A stretch of DNA of 64,000 nucleotides from an uncultured Algibacter sp. Its GTDB lineage: Bacteria; Bacteroidota; Bacteroidia; Flavobacteriales; Flavobacteriaceae. Location of the stretch: positions 248,001 through 312,000 of the forward strand of contig NZ_CANKXG010000003.1 in assembly GCF_947487575.1 (NCBI RefSeq), given 5' to 3'. Made by a program: the position numbers and the translations under genes. The notes under the pieces were generated by a model. The model was given only the letters and a program-made list of their open reading frames with translations. It had not been told where the DNA came from and did not search any database. Numbering within the stretch: the first letter of the stretch is position 1; each line of letters begins with the position of its first letter. Shown one piece after another: positions 35,542 to 44,034 of the stretch.

Positions 35542-35552
35542 ATTGCTTTTGT

Positions 35553-35653
35553 ATTAGGGATTGAAGTGGCATTCTTTTGTTTTTTCGCAAAAGATATAAC
35601 CTTCGACTTCGTTCAAGACAGGCTACAAGCCTGACCGCGCCAAAGCGTGGTAA
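35553..35653. repeat. Dispersed intergenic repeat, copy B (inverted orientation)
   Basis: Read on the minus strand this has TTATATCTTTTGCGAAAA and TGCCACTTCAATCCCTAA, matching blocks of copy A at 27781-27868. It also holds a hairpin GACAGGCTACAAGCCTGAC (stem with AGGCT and AGCCT). It separates the DUF1272 gene from the DapA-family gene. Confidence 0.65.
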
Positions 35654-35665
35654 CACCAAAACTAT

Positions 35666-36595
35666 TTATATTAAAACACTTAGATTTTTATAGTCTGGTA
35701 ATGTTGGCCTAACTGCCAAAGCATCTTCAATAATTTTTGTTATGCGCTTGCGTTCTTCATCTTGTAACACTAAACGTGGTGCTCTAACATATTCTGAGCC
35801 TATGTTTGTGTGTACGCTTGCCATTTTTATATACTGAACTAATTTTGTGTGTATATCTAATTCTAGTAGTGGCATAAACCAACGGTAAATTGATATAGCT
35901 TCTTGTATTCTTCCTACTTTTTGAAGTTCATAAATGGCTACTGTTTCGGCTGGAAACGCATCGACTAATCCAGCAACCCATCCATCTGCACCGATAAGCA
36001 AACTTTCTAGGGCTAAGGTGTCTACACCACACATAATGGCTAATCTGTCTCCAAAACGGTTTTTTATTCGTGTAATATTTGTTGTATCTCTGGTAGATTC
36101 TTTTACAGCCTGAATATTAGGGCAACTCTCTAAAAGTTCTCCAAACATATCAAGGGTAACTTCAATTTTATAATCTACAGGGTTATTGTAAATCATAATT
36201 GGTAGTGATGTACTATTTGCTACTGATTTAAAATATTCAATTACCTCTTGATCACTTGCTTTGTAACGCATTGGAGGTAACATCATAAGCCCTTTAGCTC
36301 CATCTTCTTCTGCTGTTTTTGCTAGGGTAATTGCAGCTTTTGTAGTTTGTTCTGCAATATTCATTAGTACCGGAACTCTACCTTCAACAAAAGCAACGGT
36401 TTCTCTTGTTAAGATACGCCCTTCTTCTTCGGTTAGTGTACTTGCTTCTCCTAGCGTTCCGCCTAAAACAATACCATGCACACCTGCTTCTAATTGTGCA
36501 TTTATGTTTTTTCTAAATAATTGCATATCCAATTCATCATTGGCATTGAATTGGGTTGTTACTGCTGGCATTACGCCTTTCCATTGAATACTCAT
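35666..36595 (-). CDS. DapA-family enzyme, probable 1-pyrroline-4-hydroxy-2-carboxylate deaminase
   Basis: The 309-residue (beta/alpha)8 enzyme has the DHDPS-family signs GTLGEASTLTEEE, the tyrosine-containing IYNNPVDYKIEV and the Schiff-base lysine in IQAVKESTRDTTN. In clusters with hydroxyproline epimerase and D-hydroxyproline dehydrogenase, such a protein usually deaminates the pyrroline intermediate to alpha-ketoglutarate semialdehyde. It is the first gene of the minus-strand cluster. The dehydrogenase that finishes the path (ketoglutarate semialdehyde dehydrogenase) is not in this window. Confidence 0.85.
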   Translation of the reverse strand: MSIQWKGVMPAVTTQFNANDELDMQLFRKNINAQLEAGVHGIVLGGTLGEASTLTEEEGRILTRETVAFVEGRVPVLMNIAEQTTKAAITLAKTAEEDGAKGLMMLPPMRYKASDQEVIEYFKSVANSTSLPIMIYNNPVDYKIEVTLDMFGELLESCPNIQAVKESTRDTTNITRIKNRFGDRLAIMCGVDTLALESLLIGADGWVAGLVDAFPAETVAIYELQKVGRIQEAISIYRWFMPLLELDIHTKLVQYIKMASVHTNIGSEYVRAPRLVLQDEERKRITKIIEDALAVRPTLPDYKNLSVLI

Positions 36596-36782
36596 AACAT
36601 TAAATTTTAATACTGTAAAATTACTTCGTGTTTTAGGATTTTATAAATGCTTTTTTAATCATAACGCATACTATATTATCCATTTTAATTATTTAAATTA
36701 AATTTTAGAGTATTATTTTTGTATCATTGTACTCGCAGTTATGAAAATAATTTAATGAGATACTGCAATAAATTCAGCACAA

Positions 36783-37628
36783 GTGAAAGTCCTCCCTTTT
36801 AAAATTCCAAAACCTGAACAAGATGCTCTTATATTTCAGATTGATCAAGGCGATACTTTTTATGAGAAACTCCATCAGCATGAAGAAATACAAATAAGTT
36901 TGATTGTAGATGGCTCAGGTACTCTTGTGGTAGGAGATTCTGTAAATGATTATACAAAAAATGATGTTTTAATAATTGGAAGTCATATTCCGCACGTTTT
37001 TAAAAGTGATAATAATGCTTCTAAAAACTTCCATATGCTTTCTTTATTTTTTACAAGAGACTCGTTTGGTTCCTTTTTTTTTGATTTGGAAGAACTCAAA
37101 GAATTGCATGGTTTTTTTAAACGTGCTAAACATGGTTTTAAAGTAACATCAAAACTAAAACAGATAAAAATTTTATTTTTTCAACTTGAAAAAGAAACAA
37201 AATTAGATAGATTTTTAACACTACTTAAAATCTTAAAACTTACTTCAAAATCGAACTACAAAAGCCTTTCTTCTTTTATTTATGATAAAACATATACTGA
37301 TAATGAAGGGCAAAGAATGCGTAATGTTTTTGAATATACTATGAACAATTTTCAAAAAGAAATATCTTTAGACGTTATTGCCAATATAGCAAATATGACA
37401 AAAAATGCTTTTTGTAAATATTTTAAAAAGCGGACTAATAAAACCTTCGTTAAATTTTTAAACGAACTACGTGTAGAATATGCTTGCAGATTATTACAAT
37501 CTGACAACGATTTACCTGTAGTTGAAATTGCAGATCAAGTTGGTTTTAACAATATGTCGAACTTTAACAGGCAATTTAAAACTATAAAAAACTGTAATCC
37601 GTCTGAATTTAAAAAAACGCCTTATTAA
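36783..37628 (+). CDS. AraC-family transcriptional regulator
   Basis: The 281-residue regulator has an N-terminal cupin-like sensing domain (GDTFYEKLHQHEEIQISLIV, then GTLVVGDSVNDYTKNDVLII) and a C-terminal pair of helix-turn-helix units (ISLDVIANIANMTKNAFCKY and LPVVEIADQVGFNNMSNFNR). The first in-frame start is GTG 36783. It is divergently transcribed from the DapA-family gene across 187 bases, so it probably controls the hydroxyproline cluster, with an effector from that pathway. Confidence 0.86.
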   Translation: MKVLPFKIPKPEQDALIFQIDQGDTFYEKLHQHEEIQISLIVDGSGTLVVGDSVNDYTKNDVLIIGSHIPHVFKSDNNASKNFHMLSLFFTRDSFGSFFFDLEELKELHGFFKRAKHGFKVTSKLKQIKILFFQLEKETKLDRFLTLLKILKLTSKSNYKSLSSFIYDKTYTDNEGQRMRNVFEYTMNNFQKEISLDVIANIANMTKNAFCKYFKKRTNKTFVKFLNELRVEYACRLLQSDNDLPVVEIADQVGFNNMSNFNRQFKTIKNCNPSEFKKTPY

Positions 37629-38203
37629 AGCTTCTTTACAAATTCTGTAATAATAACCGTTAGCGTTGGCCCAACTTTACCTTCAATATATTTCTCGTTA
37701 TCGCGATCTAAACGAATATTACGCACAGCAGTACCTTGCTTTGCAACCATACTAGAGCCTTTTACTTTTAGGTCTTTTACAAGTACTACATTATCGCCAT
37801 TTTCAAGAATTACTCCGTTAATATCTCTATGAATGATTTTTTCGCTTTCGTCTTTATCTTCTCCTGTTGCTCTAGCTAAAGCCATGGCATCATCATCTAA
37901 ATACATCATGTCTAATAAATCTTTTGGCCAGCCTTCATTACGAAGTCTTTGCAACATTCTCCAAGCCATAATTTGAACCGCAACATGCTCACTCCACATA
38001 CTATCATTTAAACATCTCCAATGGTTTGGATTCATTTCTGTATCGCCATTTATTTGATCTAAACAAGTCTTACAAGCTAAAACATCATTGGCTACATTTT
38101 CGTTTAATGATGGTGGAATGGTGTACTGGTTTAAATCTTGTGTAGATGTACATAATTCGCAAGCATTATTGCTTCGTTCTTGTAATGTTTGTAAAACGCT
38201 CAT
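37625..38203 (-). CDS. PhnA-family zinc-ribbon protein
   Basis: The 192-residue protein has the two-cysteine zinc knuckles NACELCTSTQDL and VLACKTCLDQING in the N-terminal part. Its C-terminal SH3-like domain (NGDNVVLVKDLKVKGSSM, then KQGTAVRNIRL) is typical of PhnA/YjdM. Despite the name, the family has no proven role in phosphonate use. It overlaps the last bases of the convergent AraC gene by 4 nt and ends on the opposite strand. No partner gene is evident. Confidence 0.87.
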   Translation of the reverse strand: MSVLQTLQERSNNACELCTSTQDLNQYTIPPSLNENVANDVLACKTCLDQINGDTEMNPNHWRCLNDSMWSEHVAVQIMAWRMLQRLRNEGWPKDLLDMMYLDDDAMALARATGEDKDESEKIIHRDINGVILENGDNVVLVKDLKVKGSSMVAKQGTAVRNIRLDRDNEKYIEGKVGPTLTVIITEFVKKL

Positions 38204-38267
38204 AGCTTATATTTTTTGCAATATTACGGCTTATTAGCAGGTAACACAAGTAGAAATTATTACAAAC

Positions 38268-38296
38268 AAAAAAGAACGCATAAAACGTTCTTTTTT
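38268..38296. terminator. Bidirectional terminator
   Basis: AAAAAAGAACG (38268-38278) pairs with CGTTCTTTTTT (38286-38296) around a 7-base loop. It lies between the divergently oriented PhnA gene start and the stop of the gene at 38318, so it ends the 39148-38318 transcript. Confidence 0.8.
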
Positions 38297-38317
38297 GTTA
38301 AATTAATTAGACAACTT

Positions 38318-39148
38318 TTACTTTCCAAGGTCATGAATCCATGTATACAGATAATCACCATGAACTCCAGTAAAGTAAGATCTCCAAGCTTTTCCTTTGG
38401 CTTTATTCTCTTCAGTATCTGGAAATGCTTCTTTCATTAATTCATCCCCTCTATCAAACATTTTATCTAAATCGGCTATTGAATCTAGAAAAAACGCTTC
38501 TATATACTCGGTTTTGTCAGAGCCCCAAGCATGTACATTAGGATAATATGCTTTAACATATTCGTTTTTTTGAACAATTCCAGCATTTCCTTCCATTCTT
38601 AATTTATTAAATTCTTCCATAGTGCCATCTTCTGGAAAAGCAAAATGGCTTTTTCTAACGTAACACACCATGTCTTTTGTTGGTTTTTCAGTCATATGTT
38701 TAGCTCCCTCAATAGGTGCATAAATTTCGTCTGAATGTTCGTTAGCATAATATGAGCTTAAGTTTTTCAAGAATGCTTTTCTTTCTGCTTCATCTGGCCA
38801 TGCTTCCTTTTCTAACTCACCGTTTCTCTCCCCAAACTTACCCATATCTTCCCAAGAGGCAAAGTTTTGTACTGTAAGAAACTCAGTATTATCTGCCGTC
38901 ATATTATGTAAATAAAATGAAGCACCCATTATATATTCATTCTTCATGGTTACTTTTTCATGGTACTCTTTTGCAGCAGCCTTCCATTCGGACATTTTAA
39001 AATCCTCCTTATCCATATTCCAATGATTGGTGGTTACAGTCATAAATTCCTGACTCTTTGGAGCATCATCTTGTGCTAAAATTGTAGTTGTACTAAATAA
39101 CAATAGCGTTAGAACTATTGCTGAAAGTAATTGGTTGATTGTTTTCAT
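38318..39148 (-). CDS. Secreted protein with duplicated ferredoxin-like (ABM-type) domain
   Basis: The 276-residue product has a signal peptide (cleavage near ILAQ) and two homologous halves: first half FYLHNMTADNTEFLTVQNF, then WEDMGKFGERNGELEKEAWPD and SSYYANEHSDEIY; second half YYPNVHAWGSDKTEYIEAFF, then LDKMFDRGDELMKEAFPD and RSYFTGVHGDYLY. The pattern matches dimeric alpha-beta barrel domains, one per half. Function unknown. Its own promoter and terminator make it monocistronic. Confidence 0.75.
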   Translation of the reverse strand: MKTINQLLSAIVLTLLLFSTTTILAQDDAPKSQEFMTVTTNHWNMDKEDFKMSEWKAAAKEYHEKVTMKNEYIMGASFYLHNMTADNTEFLTVQNFASWEDMGKFGERNGELEKEAWPDEAERKAFLKNLSSYYANEHSDEIYAPIEGAKHMTEKPTKDMVCYVRKSHFAFPEDGTMEEFNKLRMEGNAGIVQKNEYVKAYYPNVHAWGSDKTEYIEAFFLDSIADLDKMFDRGDELMKEAFPDTEENKAKGKAWRSYFTGVHGDYLYTWIHDLGK

Positions 39149-39291
39149 AATCTGTTAAAAATTAAAGTTAATATATTTAGTTAAAAAATTAAATACGGCT
39201 TTAAGATTTAAGGGCTTTGACTATGCTATAAAAAATATTAAGGAGATTGAGAGATTATAAATATACTTAAAAACAAATGATTATCAGCACT

Positions 39292-39657
39292 TTACTCAAG
39301 TAAAGTTTCTTTCATTTTTTTAGTCATGCCTTTTATAACCATATCATAAGAATGATCTATTAATGCTTTAATAAGTGTTGATGGTAATTCACCCTGATGA
39401 AGATAGAGTGTGTTCCAATGTTTTTTACTCATATGATACCCCGGCCGAATACTGTTATATTCAGCACGTAACTCTTCTGAATATTCTGGATCTGCTTTTA
39501 GATTTATAGCTGCCTCTCCGCGCTCCCACCATTTAAGAGAAGCCAATGCGAACATTTTGCCTAGTACTTTAAAAACAAGGGTATCATTATCAAAGGGAAA
39601 ATCTTCCGTGGTTCCTTTTTTGCTTAAACAGTATTCTCGAATTTGCTCGATGTTCAT
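39292..39657 (-). CDS. MmcQ/YjbR-family protein
   Basis: The 121-residue protein matches the YjbR fold by its opening EQIREYCLSKKGTTEDFPF, the middle FKVLGKMFALASLKWW and the NLKADPEYSEELRAEY block, and the end SIRPGYHMSKKHWNTLYL. Such proteins may bind DNA, but function is unproven. It overlaps the GNAT gene start by 4 bases and is the last gene of the operon that begins near 44004. Confidence 0.85.
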   Translation of the reverse strand: MNIEQIREYCLSKKGTTEDFPFDNDTLVFKVLGKMFALASLKWWERGEAAINLKADPEYSEELRAEYNSIRPGYHMSKKHWNTLYLHQGELPSTLIKALIDHSYDMVIKGMTKKMKETLLE

Positions 39658-40055
39658 TTTAAAAGACGTTCCATGATTTTTTCAGGATGTGCTAACTCTA
39701 AATATCCAAATTGTTTATACAATCCATGTGCATCTGCTGTTTTAAGCATCCATACTTTACAGGTTTGTAATTCTGGAGACTCGTGTATTGTTTTTATTAA
39801 TTCCTTAGAATAGCCATTACCTCTGTAAACTGGTAATATAAATACATCCATGAGGTATGCAAAAACAGTATAATCAGTTGCTACTCTTGCAAAACCTATT
39901 TGCTTTCCATCTAAGTAAACACCTAAACAAAAACAATGGTCTATTGATTTTTTAACCTCCTCTAAAGTCCTTCCTTTAGCCCAATATGATTTTGTTAAAA
40001 AACCATGAATAACTTCTATTTGAAGTTTACTTTTATCATCAGAAATATTCAACAT
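39654..40055 (-). CDS. GNAT-family N-acetyltransferase
   Basis: The 133-residue product has the acetyl-CoA binding turn of the GNAT fold near YRGNGYSKELIKTI, preceded by strand LMDVFILPVYRG and the usual QIGFARVATDYT. The substrate is unknown. It overlaps neighbours on both sides by a few bases (4 with YjbR, 1 with the DUF4230 gene), so it is translated as part of the operon. Confidence 0.85.
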   Translation of the reverse strand: MLNISDDKSKLQIEVIHGFLTKSYWAKGRTLEEVKKSIDHCFCLGVYLDGKQIGFARVATDYTVFAYLMDVFILPVYRGNGYSKELIKTIHESPELQTCKVWMLKTADAHGLYKQFGYLELAHPEKIMERLLK

Positions 40056-40663
40056 TATTCAAGTTTTTTGGTTTCAGAAGTTCCTATTTCTAAAGCTGAG
40101 TAATCTAATTTCCAACCAATGGTTTCAACAATAGTTTCGATAAGCAAAATGGTTTCTAGTGCCTCTTTTTGTGCTACTTGAATGAGCCCGCTTTCTGGTA
40201 TTTTTTCTTGAATATGCTGTTTTGCATCATTATGCAAGCTTGTTAAGTCACTAGCTTCAAACTTATTAAACAAACCATCAGATTTGTCATAATAATTTAG
40301 ATTAGTTTCTATAGAAAGCACTTCGGGCTGTGGAAAATGATTTAAAATGATTTTCTTTTTATCGGTATCGGCCTGCAATTCAATTTTCGACAAATCGTAC
40401 CCTAAATGCGCCTTGGCGTTTATAACAACTAAGGCTTTCTTTTTACTTGAAATTAGCTTTAAAAAACGTTCCTTAACATCTTCATAATGATAAATTTCGG
40501 CAAAATCTCCTTCAACAGTAATAAACTTACATACCTTTTTTATCTTATCTAAAAGTATAGTAGATTGCGAATTAACAAGCTGCTTCTTTTTAATAGACTT
40601 TAAAACGGTAACAACACCTAGTGTTACTAAAATTGCAATAATTACGGCTAAAAAAATTTCCAT
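40055..40663 (-). CDS. DUF4230 membrane-anchored protein
   Basis: The 202-residue protein has one N-terminal membrane helix (FLAVIIAILVTLGVVTVL) and an extracytoplasmic domain typical of DUF4230, with KFITVEGDFAEIYHYED, KKALVVINAKAHLGYDLSKI and a C-terminal helix series ending in GWKLDYSALE. Function is unknown. It abuts the cyclase-family gene (40664) and the GNAT gene, both in the same operon. Confidence 0.8.
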   Translation of the reverse strand: MEIFLAVIIAILVTLGVVTVLKSIKKKQLVNSQSTILLDKIKKVCKFITVEGDFAEIYHYEDVKERFLKLISSKKKALVVINAKAHLGYDLSKIELQADTDKKKIILNHFPQPEVLSIETNLNYYDKSDGLFNKFEASDLTSLHNDAKQHIQEKIPESGLIQVAQKEALETILLIETIVETIGWKLDYSALEIGTSETKKLE

Positions 40664-41416
40664 TTAACTAATAACTTTATATAAAATAGGTTTACTGGGG
40701 GATGCATCATTCTCAAATGGGGCTATTTGTAAATTTAAAAAATACTCGCCATCTTCTATTTTATTTGACACATAAATCAATTCGGTAATTGTGGCATCTA
40801 AGCGTAACTTTCCTTTAGTGTTCCAAAAAGCATTGTGTGCCAAAAGTTGGCATTCGTCTTTTTCTTTATCTATACTTGGTAAGTCAATTAACAAGTGTTT
40901 CACCCCTTTTTCACGTAAATAAATTGCTGCATCCTCCAATAAATATGGCGGATTTGTGTGTGAATATTGTTTAGTCCACTTTTCTAATCTTGTATTTGGA
41001 AGGGTTCTAATAACAATGGCATCACGCTTTTTATTACCCAATGCAAATTGAATTTGCTTTAACGAAATTACAGAATCACCATTTAATCTTTCTGGTGCTA
41101 CCGTTATTACTTCAGCTAAAAAGAAAAACCGTTTTAAGTTTTGGTTTACTGAATGTACTTTCTCGGTAATATGACCAGCACATTCTGTGTGTGTTCCATG
41201 AGCATGAGGATTAAAATATACATTATTGAAATTTACACAAGCTCCTTCTTTTACACTAGCAGTCCATTCTCCTTCTTTTACAGGTTCTATTTTGGGTTCA
41301 TCTACATACCATGCACTTACGTTACTTTTTGAAGCTCTAATAGGTATGGAAACATCAAGAGGTTTTGATAAATCTATTTGAAGTTTCCTAGAATTATATT
41401 GTATTGTTGTAATCAA
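40664..41416 (-). CDS. Cyclase-family metal-dependent hydrolase (kynurenine formamidase-like)
   Basis: The 250-residue protein carries the metal-binding signature of the cyclase/formamidase family in HAHGTHTECAGHI, with further conserved stretches AIVIRTLPNTRLE and LLIDLPSIDKEKDEC near the centre. Family members open lactam or formyl amide bonds. The substrate here is unknown. It overlaps the 3' end of hemW by 4 bases. Confidence 0.85.
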   Translation of the reverse strand: MITTIQYNSRKLQIDLSKPLDVSIPIRASKSNVSAWYVDEPKIEPVKEGEWTASVKEGACVNFNNVYFNPHAHGTHTECAGHITEKVHSVNQNLKRFFFLAEVITVAPERLNGDSVISLKQIQFALGNKKRDAIVIRTLPNTRLEKWTKQYSHTNPPYLLEDAAIYLREKGVKHLLIDLPSIDKEKDECQLLAHNAFWNTKGKLRLDATITELIYVSNKIEDGEYFLNLQIAPFENDASPSKPILYKVIS

Positions 41417-42546
41417 GATAAGTTAATTTTAAAAAGGTTAGAGGCAATACCATCGCTTAAAAATTTACCTTTTTTTGTAGTTAGCAATTTATCATCCTCA
41501 ATATACAATAAATGTTCCTTAATATAAATTTCTGATTGTTTCAAAAGATAGTTTTTATAGTTTTCACCAAAATCTTCTTGAATTTTTTTTAATGAAATCC
41601 CCCAAATAGTTCGTAAACCTGTCATGATATATTCATTAAACTTATCAGCCTTAGAAAGCGTTTCTACTTCTATTGGAAGCACATTTTTTTGAATTGACTT
41701 TATATACTTTGTATTATTTGACACATTCCAAGCACGTTGGTCACCATTGAATGAATGTGCAGATGGACCAATACCTAAATATGATTTCCCTAACCAATAT
41801 GCTGAATTATTTTTACTGAAATAATTAGGTTTTCCAAAGTTTGAAAGTTCGTAATTAATAAAGCCTGAAGCTTCTAATTTTTCTGCAAGAATATGGAATT
41901 GTTCTTGTGCTAAATCGTCATCAACATTTTCTATCATGCCTTTTTTAATAAACGTTTCCAAGGCGGTTTTAGGCTCTACCGTAAGTGCATAACAAGATAT
42001 GTGTGGTACATTGAATGATAATACGGTTTCTATATTTTCAATCCATTCTTCATTAGTTAATCCAGGAATACCGTAAATTAAATCGACAGAAATATTATCA
42101 AAGTGATGAGTTGCCTCAGCTAAACCTTGTTTTGCTTCATTTGCATCATGTGCTCGATTCATCAATTTTAAATCGCGCTCATAAAAAGACTGAACACCTA
42201 TTGAAAGGCGGTTTATTCGAGTATTTGTTAATTCTTTTATTCGTAGAGGCGTTAAATCATCTGGATTTGCTTCTAAAGTGATTTCTGGATTTTCAGAGAC
42301 TTTATAGTACTTATAGACTGAATCAATCAATAATTTTAATTCACTATCGGTCAATAAACTGGGTGTACCTCCGCCAAAATAAATGGTTTCTATAGTTTCA
42401 TTTTGGAATTCATCTTGTCGCAATTCTAACTCTTTTGCTATACATTGAATTAACTCATCTTTCTTTTTTAAAGATGTTGAAAAATGAAAATCGCAATAGT
42501 GACAAGCCTGTTTACAGAATGGTATGTGTATGTAGATGCCGGCGAT
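41413..42546 (-). CDS. hemW: Radical SAM haem chaperone HemW, non-standard start codon
   Basis: The frame carries the HemW signature GIYIHIPFCKQACHYCDFHF (radical SAM cluster cysteines), then IETIYFGGGTPSLL, and the GLRTIWGISLKKI domain. The only ATG/GTG/TTG starts lie after the cysteine motif: a TTG at 42423 would drop 41 essential residues. Between the in-frame TAA (42562-42564) and the motif there are only CTT, AAA, TTC, ATA, ATC, ATC, GCC, GGC. Family members start MAGIYI, so ATC at 42544-42546 sits where ATG should be. I therefore give 42546, the second ATC of the pair, as the start. Haem handling in the cytosol is the family role. Confidence 0.8.
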   Translation of the reverse strand: MAGIYIHIPFCKQACHYCDFHFSTSLKKKDELIQCIAKELELRQDEFQNETIETIYFGGGTPSLLTDSELKLLIDSVYKYYKVSENPEITLEANPDDLTPLRIKELTNTRINRLSIGVQSFYERDLKLMNRAHDANEAKQGLAEATHHFDNISVDLIYGIPGLTNEEWIENIETVLSFNVPHISCYALTVEPKTALETFIKKGMIENVDDDLAQEQFHILAEKLEASGFINYELSNFGKPNYFSKNNSAYWLGKSYLGIGPSAHSFNGDQRAWNVSNNTKYIKSIQKNVLPIEVETLSKADKFNEYIMTGLRTIWGISLKKIQEDFGENYKNYLLKQSEIYIKEHLLYIEDDKLLTTKKGKFLSDGIASNLFKINLS

Positions 42547-42556
42547 GATTATGAAT

Positions 42557-42763
42557 TTAAGTTATTGAATTATGAGTAAAATTAGAACTAAATTTTCTTT
42601 TAACAATTAATTGTCTTCTAAAAGCTAGATAAAATGAATATCCATAAAAACCAAAAACTAGCACTACTATAAACCAAATCCATTTATCTCTAGTCTTCCG
42701 AAATCTTGTTTGATAAATTTCTAAAAAATATAGCATCAAAAAAATAACTCTCAAGTAAATCAT
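42557..42763 (-). CDS. Small two-span membrane protein (PLDc_N-like)
   Basis: The 68-residue product has two hydrophobic stretches, VIFLMLYFLEIY and KWIWFIVVLVFGFYGYSFYL, with a Trp- and Gly-containing second span as in the phospholipase D nuclease N-terminal family. The frame extends 16 codons further upstream, but those codons read into the short repeat at 42781-42804, so ATG 42763 is preferred. It sits between hemW and ruvC in the operon. Confidence 0.55.
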   Translation of the reverse strand: MIYLRVIFLMLYFLEIYQTRFRKTRDKWIWFIVVLVFGFYGYSFYLAFRRQLIVKRKFSSNFTHNSIT

Positions 42764-42780
42764 AAAGCTAATTAAAAGTG

Positions 42781-42804
42781 GATTCCTACCTCTGCAGGAA
42801 TGAC
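42781..42804. repeat. Short dispersed repeat, copy 1
   Basis: GATTCCTACCTCTGCAGGAA followed by TGAC is an inverted repeat of the type GATTCC..GGAATGAC. Related copies lie at 46156-46180 and 50318-50342. It separates ruvC from the small membrane-protein gene. Confidence 0.6.
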
Positions 42805-42811
42805 AAAACAA

Positions 42812-43366
42812 TTATTTCTTTATTCTCCCTTCATTCTGCTTCACAAAAGCACTCCAACCAGAATAACTCTTACCTACAGAAATTTTTCCTGAATTATAAA
42901 AGTGACATACTGCCGCAGCCAATCCATCTGTAGCATCTAAATTTTTAGGTAGTGTTTTTAATCCTAATAAACTTTGAAGCATTTTTGCCACCTGTTCTTT
43001 ACTGGCATTTCCGTTACCAGTAATAGCCATTTTAATTTTCTTAGGAAGATATTCTGTTATCGGGATTTCTCTACTTAAACCAGCAGCCATGGCTACACCT
43101 TGTGCTCTTCCTAACTTGAGCATACTTTGCACGTTTTTACCAAAAAAAGGAGCTTCAATAGCTATTTCGTCAGGGTTATGCGTATCAATCAGCTCGATAG
43201 TACGTTCAAAAATTAGTTTTAATTTTAAATAATGGTCATCATATTTTTTTAAATCCAGCTCATTAAGTTGCATAAATTGCATCTTTTTACCAACCACTTT
43301 TATAAGCCCGAAACCCATAATAGTTGTTCCTGGATCTATTCCTAAAATAATTCGTTCTTGCTTCAT
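42812..43366 (-). CDS. ruvC: Crossover junction endodeoxyribonuclease RuvC
   Basis: The 184-residue Holliday junction resolvase starts [20 protein letters not shown]. The frame extends 7 codons further, but ATG 43366 is preferred: it overlaps the TAA stop of the upstream gene by one base, which couples translation. Catalytic acidic residues are visible in [18 protein letters not shown] and [11 protein letters not shown]. It works with RuvAB in recombination repair. It is the second gene of the operon led by the barrel protein at 43366-44004. Confidence 0.92.
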   Translation of the reverse strand: MKQERIILGIDPGTTIMGFGLIKVVGKKMQFMQLNELDLKKYDDHYLKLKLIFERTIELIDTHNPDEIAIEAPFFGKNVQSMLKLGRAQGVAMAAGLSREIPITEYLPKKIKMAITGNGNASKEQVAKMLQSLLGLKTLPKNLDATDGLAAAVCHFYNSGKISVGKSYSGWSAFVKQNEGRIKK

Positions 43367-44004
43367 TAATCTCCACAGTAATAGCAACCGCTTAGCGAAA
43401 TAGATGCGCCAAAAGTTATAGTTAATAAATCTCCGTTAAACGACCCAAAGCCAGCAGAAACTGGATTAAAATCTTTACTAAAGCCAAAAATATAAGAGGT
43501 GTCCATAAAAACTGATAGCTTATCAGAAACACCATAATGAAACTCAATACCGCCCATTACATTTAAGAATGACGTATTATTACTTCTATAGTTACCTAAA
43601 GGTTTAATCATGGAAAATCCGGGACCAGCATGAGCAAAAGCCCTCATTTTATTTGAAAAACTGGTTATTATTGAAGCATCATAAACCAGTTGCACATTTA
43701 TACGTGCATAGTTTACTTTAAACTCTGGTGTATTATCCAGATTTGAAAATCGGTTGTAACCAAAATCTAACTTTGCCCCTAAACGTTGTTTAAACATATA
43801 TTGCAGCCCTAAGTTAATAGTTGGAAAATTAATAGAATTGGCCTCAAAATCATTTACAAAACCATTTGATAATGGACTATTAACACCCAAAGCAAATTGT
43901 GCTTTAAAAGTGCTTGTATCACCTTGTGAAAAACTTGAAAAGCCAATAAAAAAAATAAATATGGGTAACCAAAAAGTGGTATTCAATTTAAAACTTAAGG
44001 TCAT
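43366..44004 (-). CDS. Outer-membrane beta-barrel protein
   Basis: The 212-residue product has a signal peptide (cleavage near SSFSQG) and eight or so barrel strands, such as [20 protein letters not shown], then [16 protein letters not shown]. It ends with [16 protein letters not shown], unusual in having two cysteines at the very C-terminus. Its stop codon overlaps the ruvC start by one base. It heads the operon with ruvC and hemW. Role unknown. Confidence 0.78.
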   Translation of the reverse strand: MTLSFKLNTTFWLPIFIFFIGFSSFSQGDTSTFKAQFALGVNSPLSNGFVNDFEANSINFPTINLGLQYMFKQRLGAKLDFGYNRFSNLDNTPEFKVNYARINVQLVYDASIITSFSNKMRAFAHAGPGFSMIKPLGNYRSNNTSFLNVMGGIEFHYGVSDKLSVFMDTSYIFGFSKDFNPVSAGFGSFNGDLLTITFGASISLSGCYYCGD

Positions 44005-44034
44005 GTGGTAATATTCTTTTAATTTGCGACACTA

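Noticed and set aside
38216-38440. 74-codon plus-strand frame
   Set aside because: It covers a terminator and the 3' end of the 38318-39148 gene on the other strand.
42764-42811. Upstream extension of the small membrane-protein gene
   Set aside because: The extra codons read the repeat at 42781-42804 and give a Cys/Arg/Gly-rich stretch unlike a protein start.
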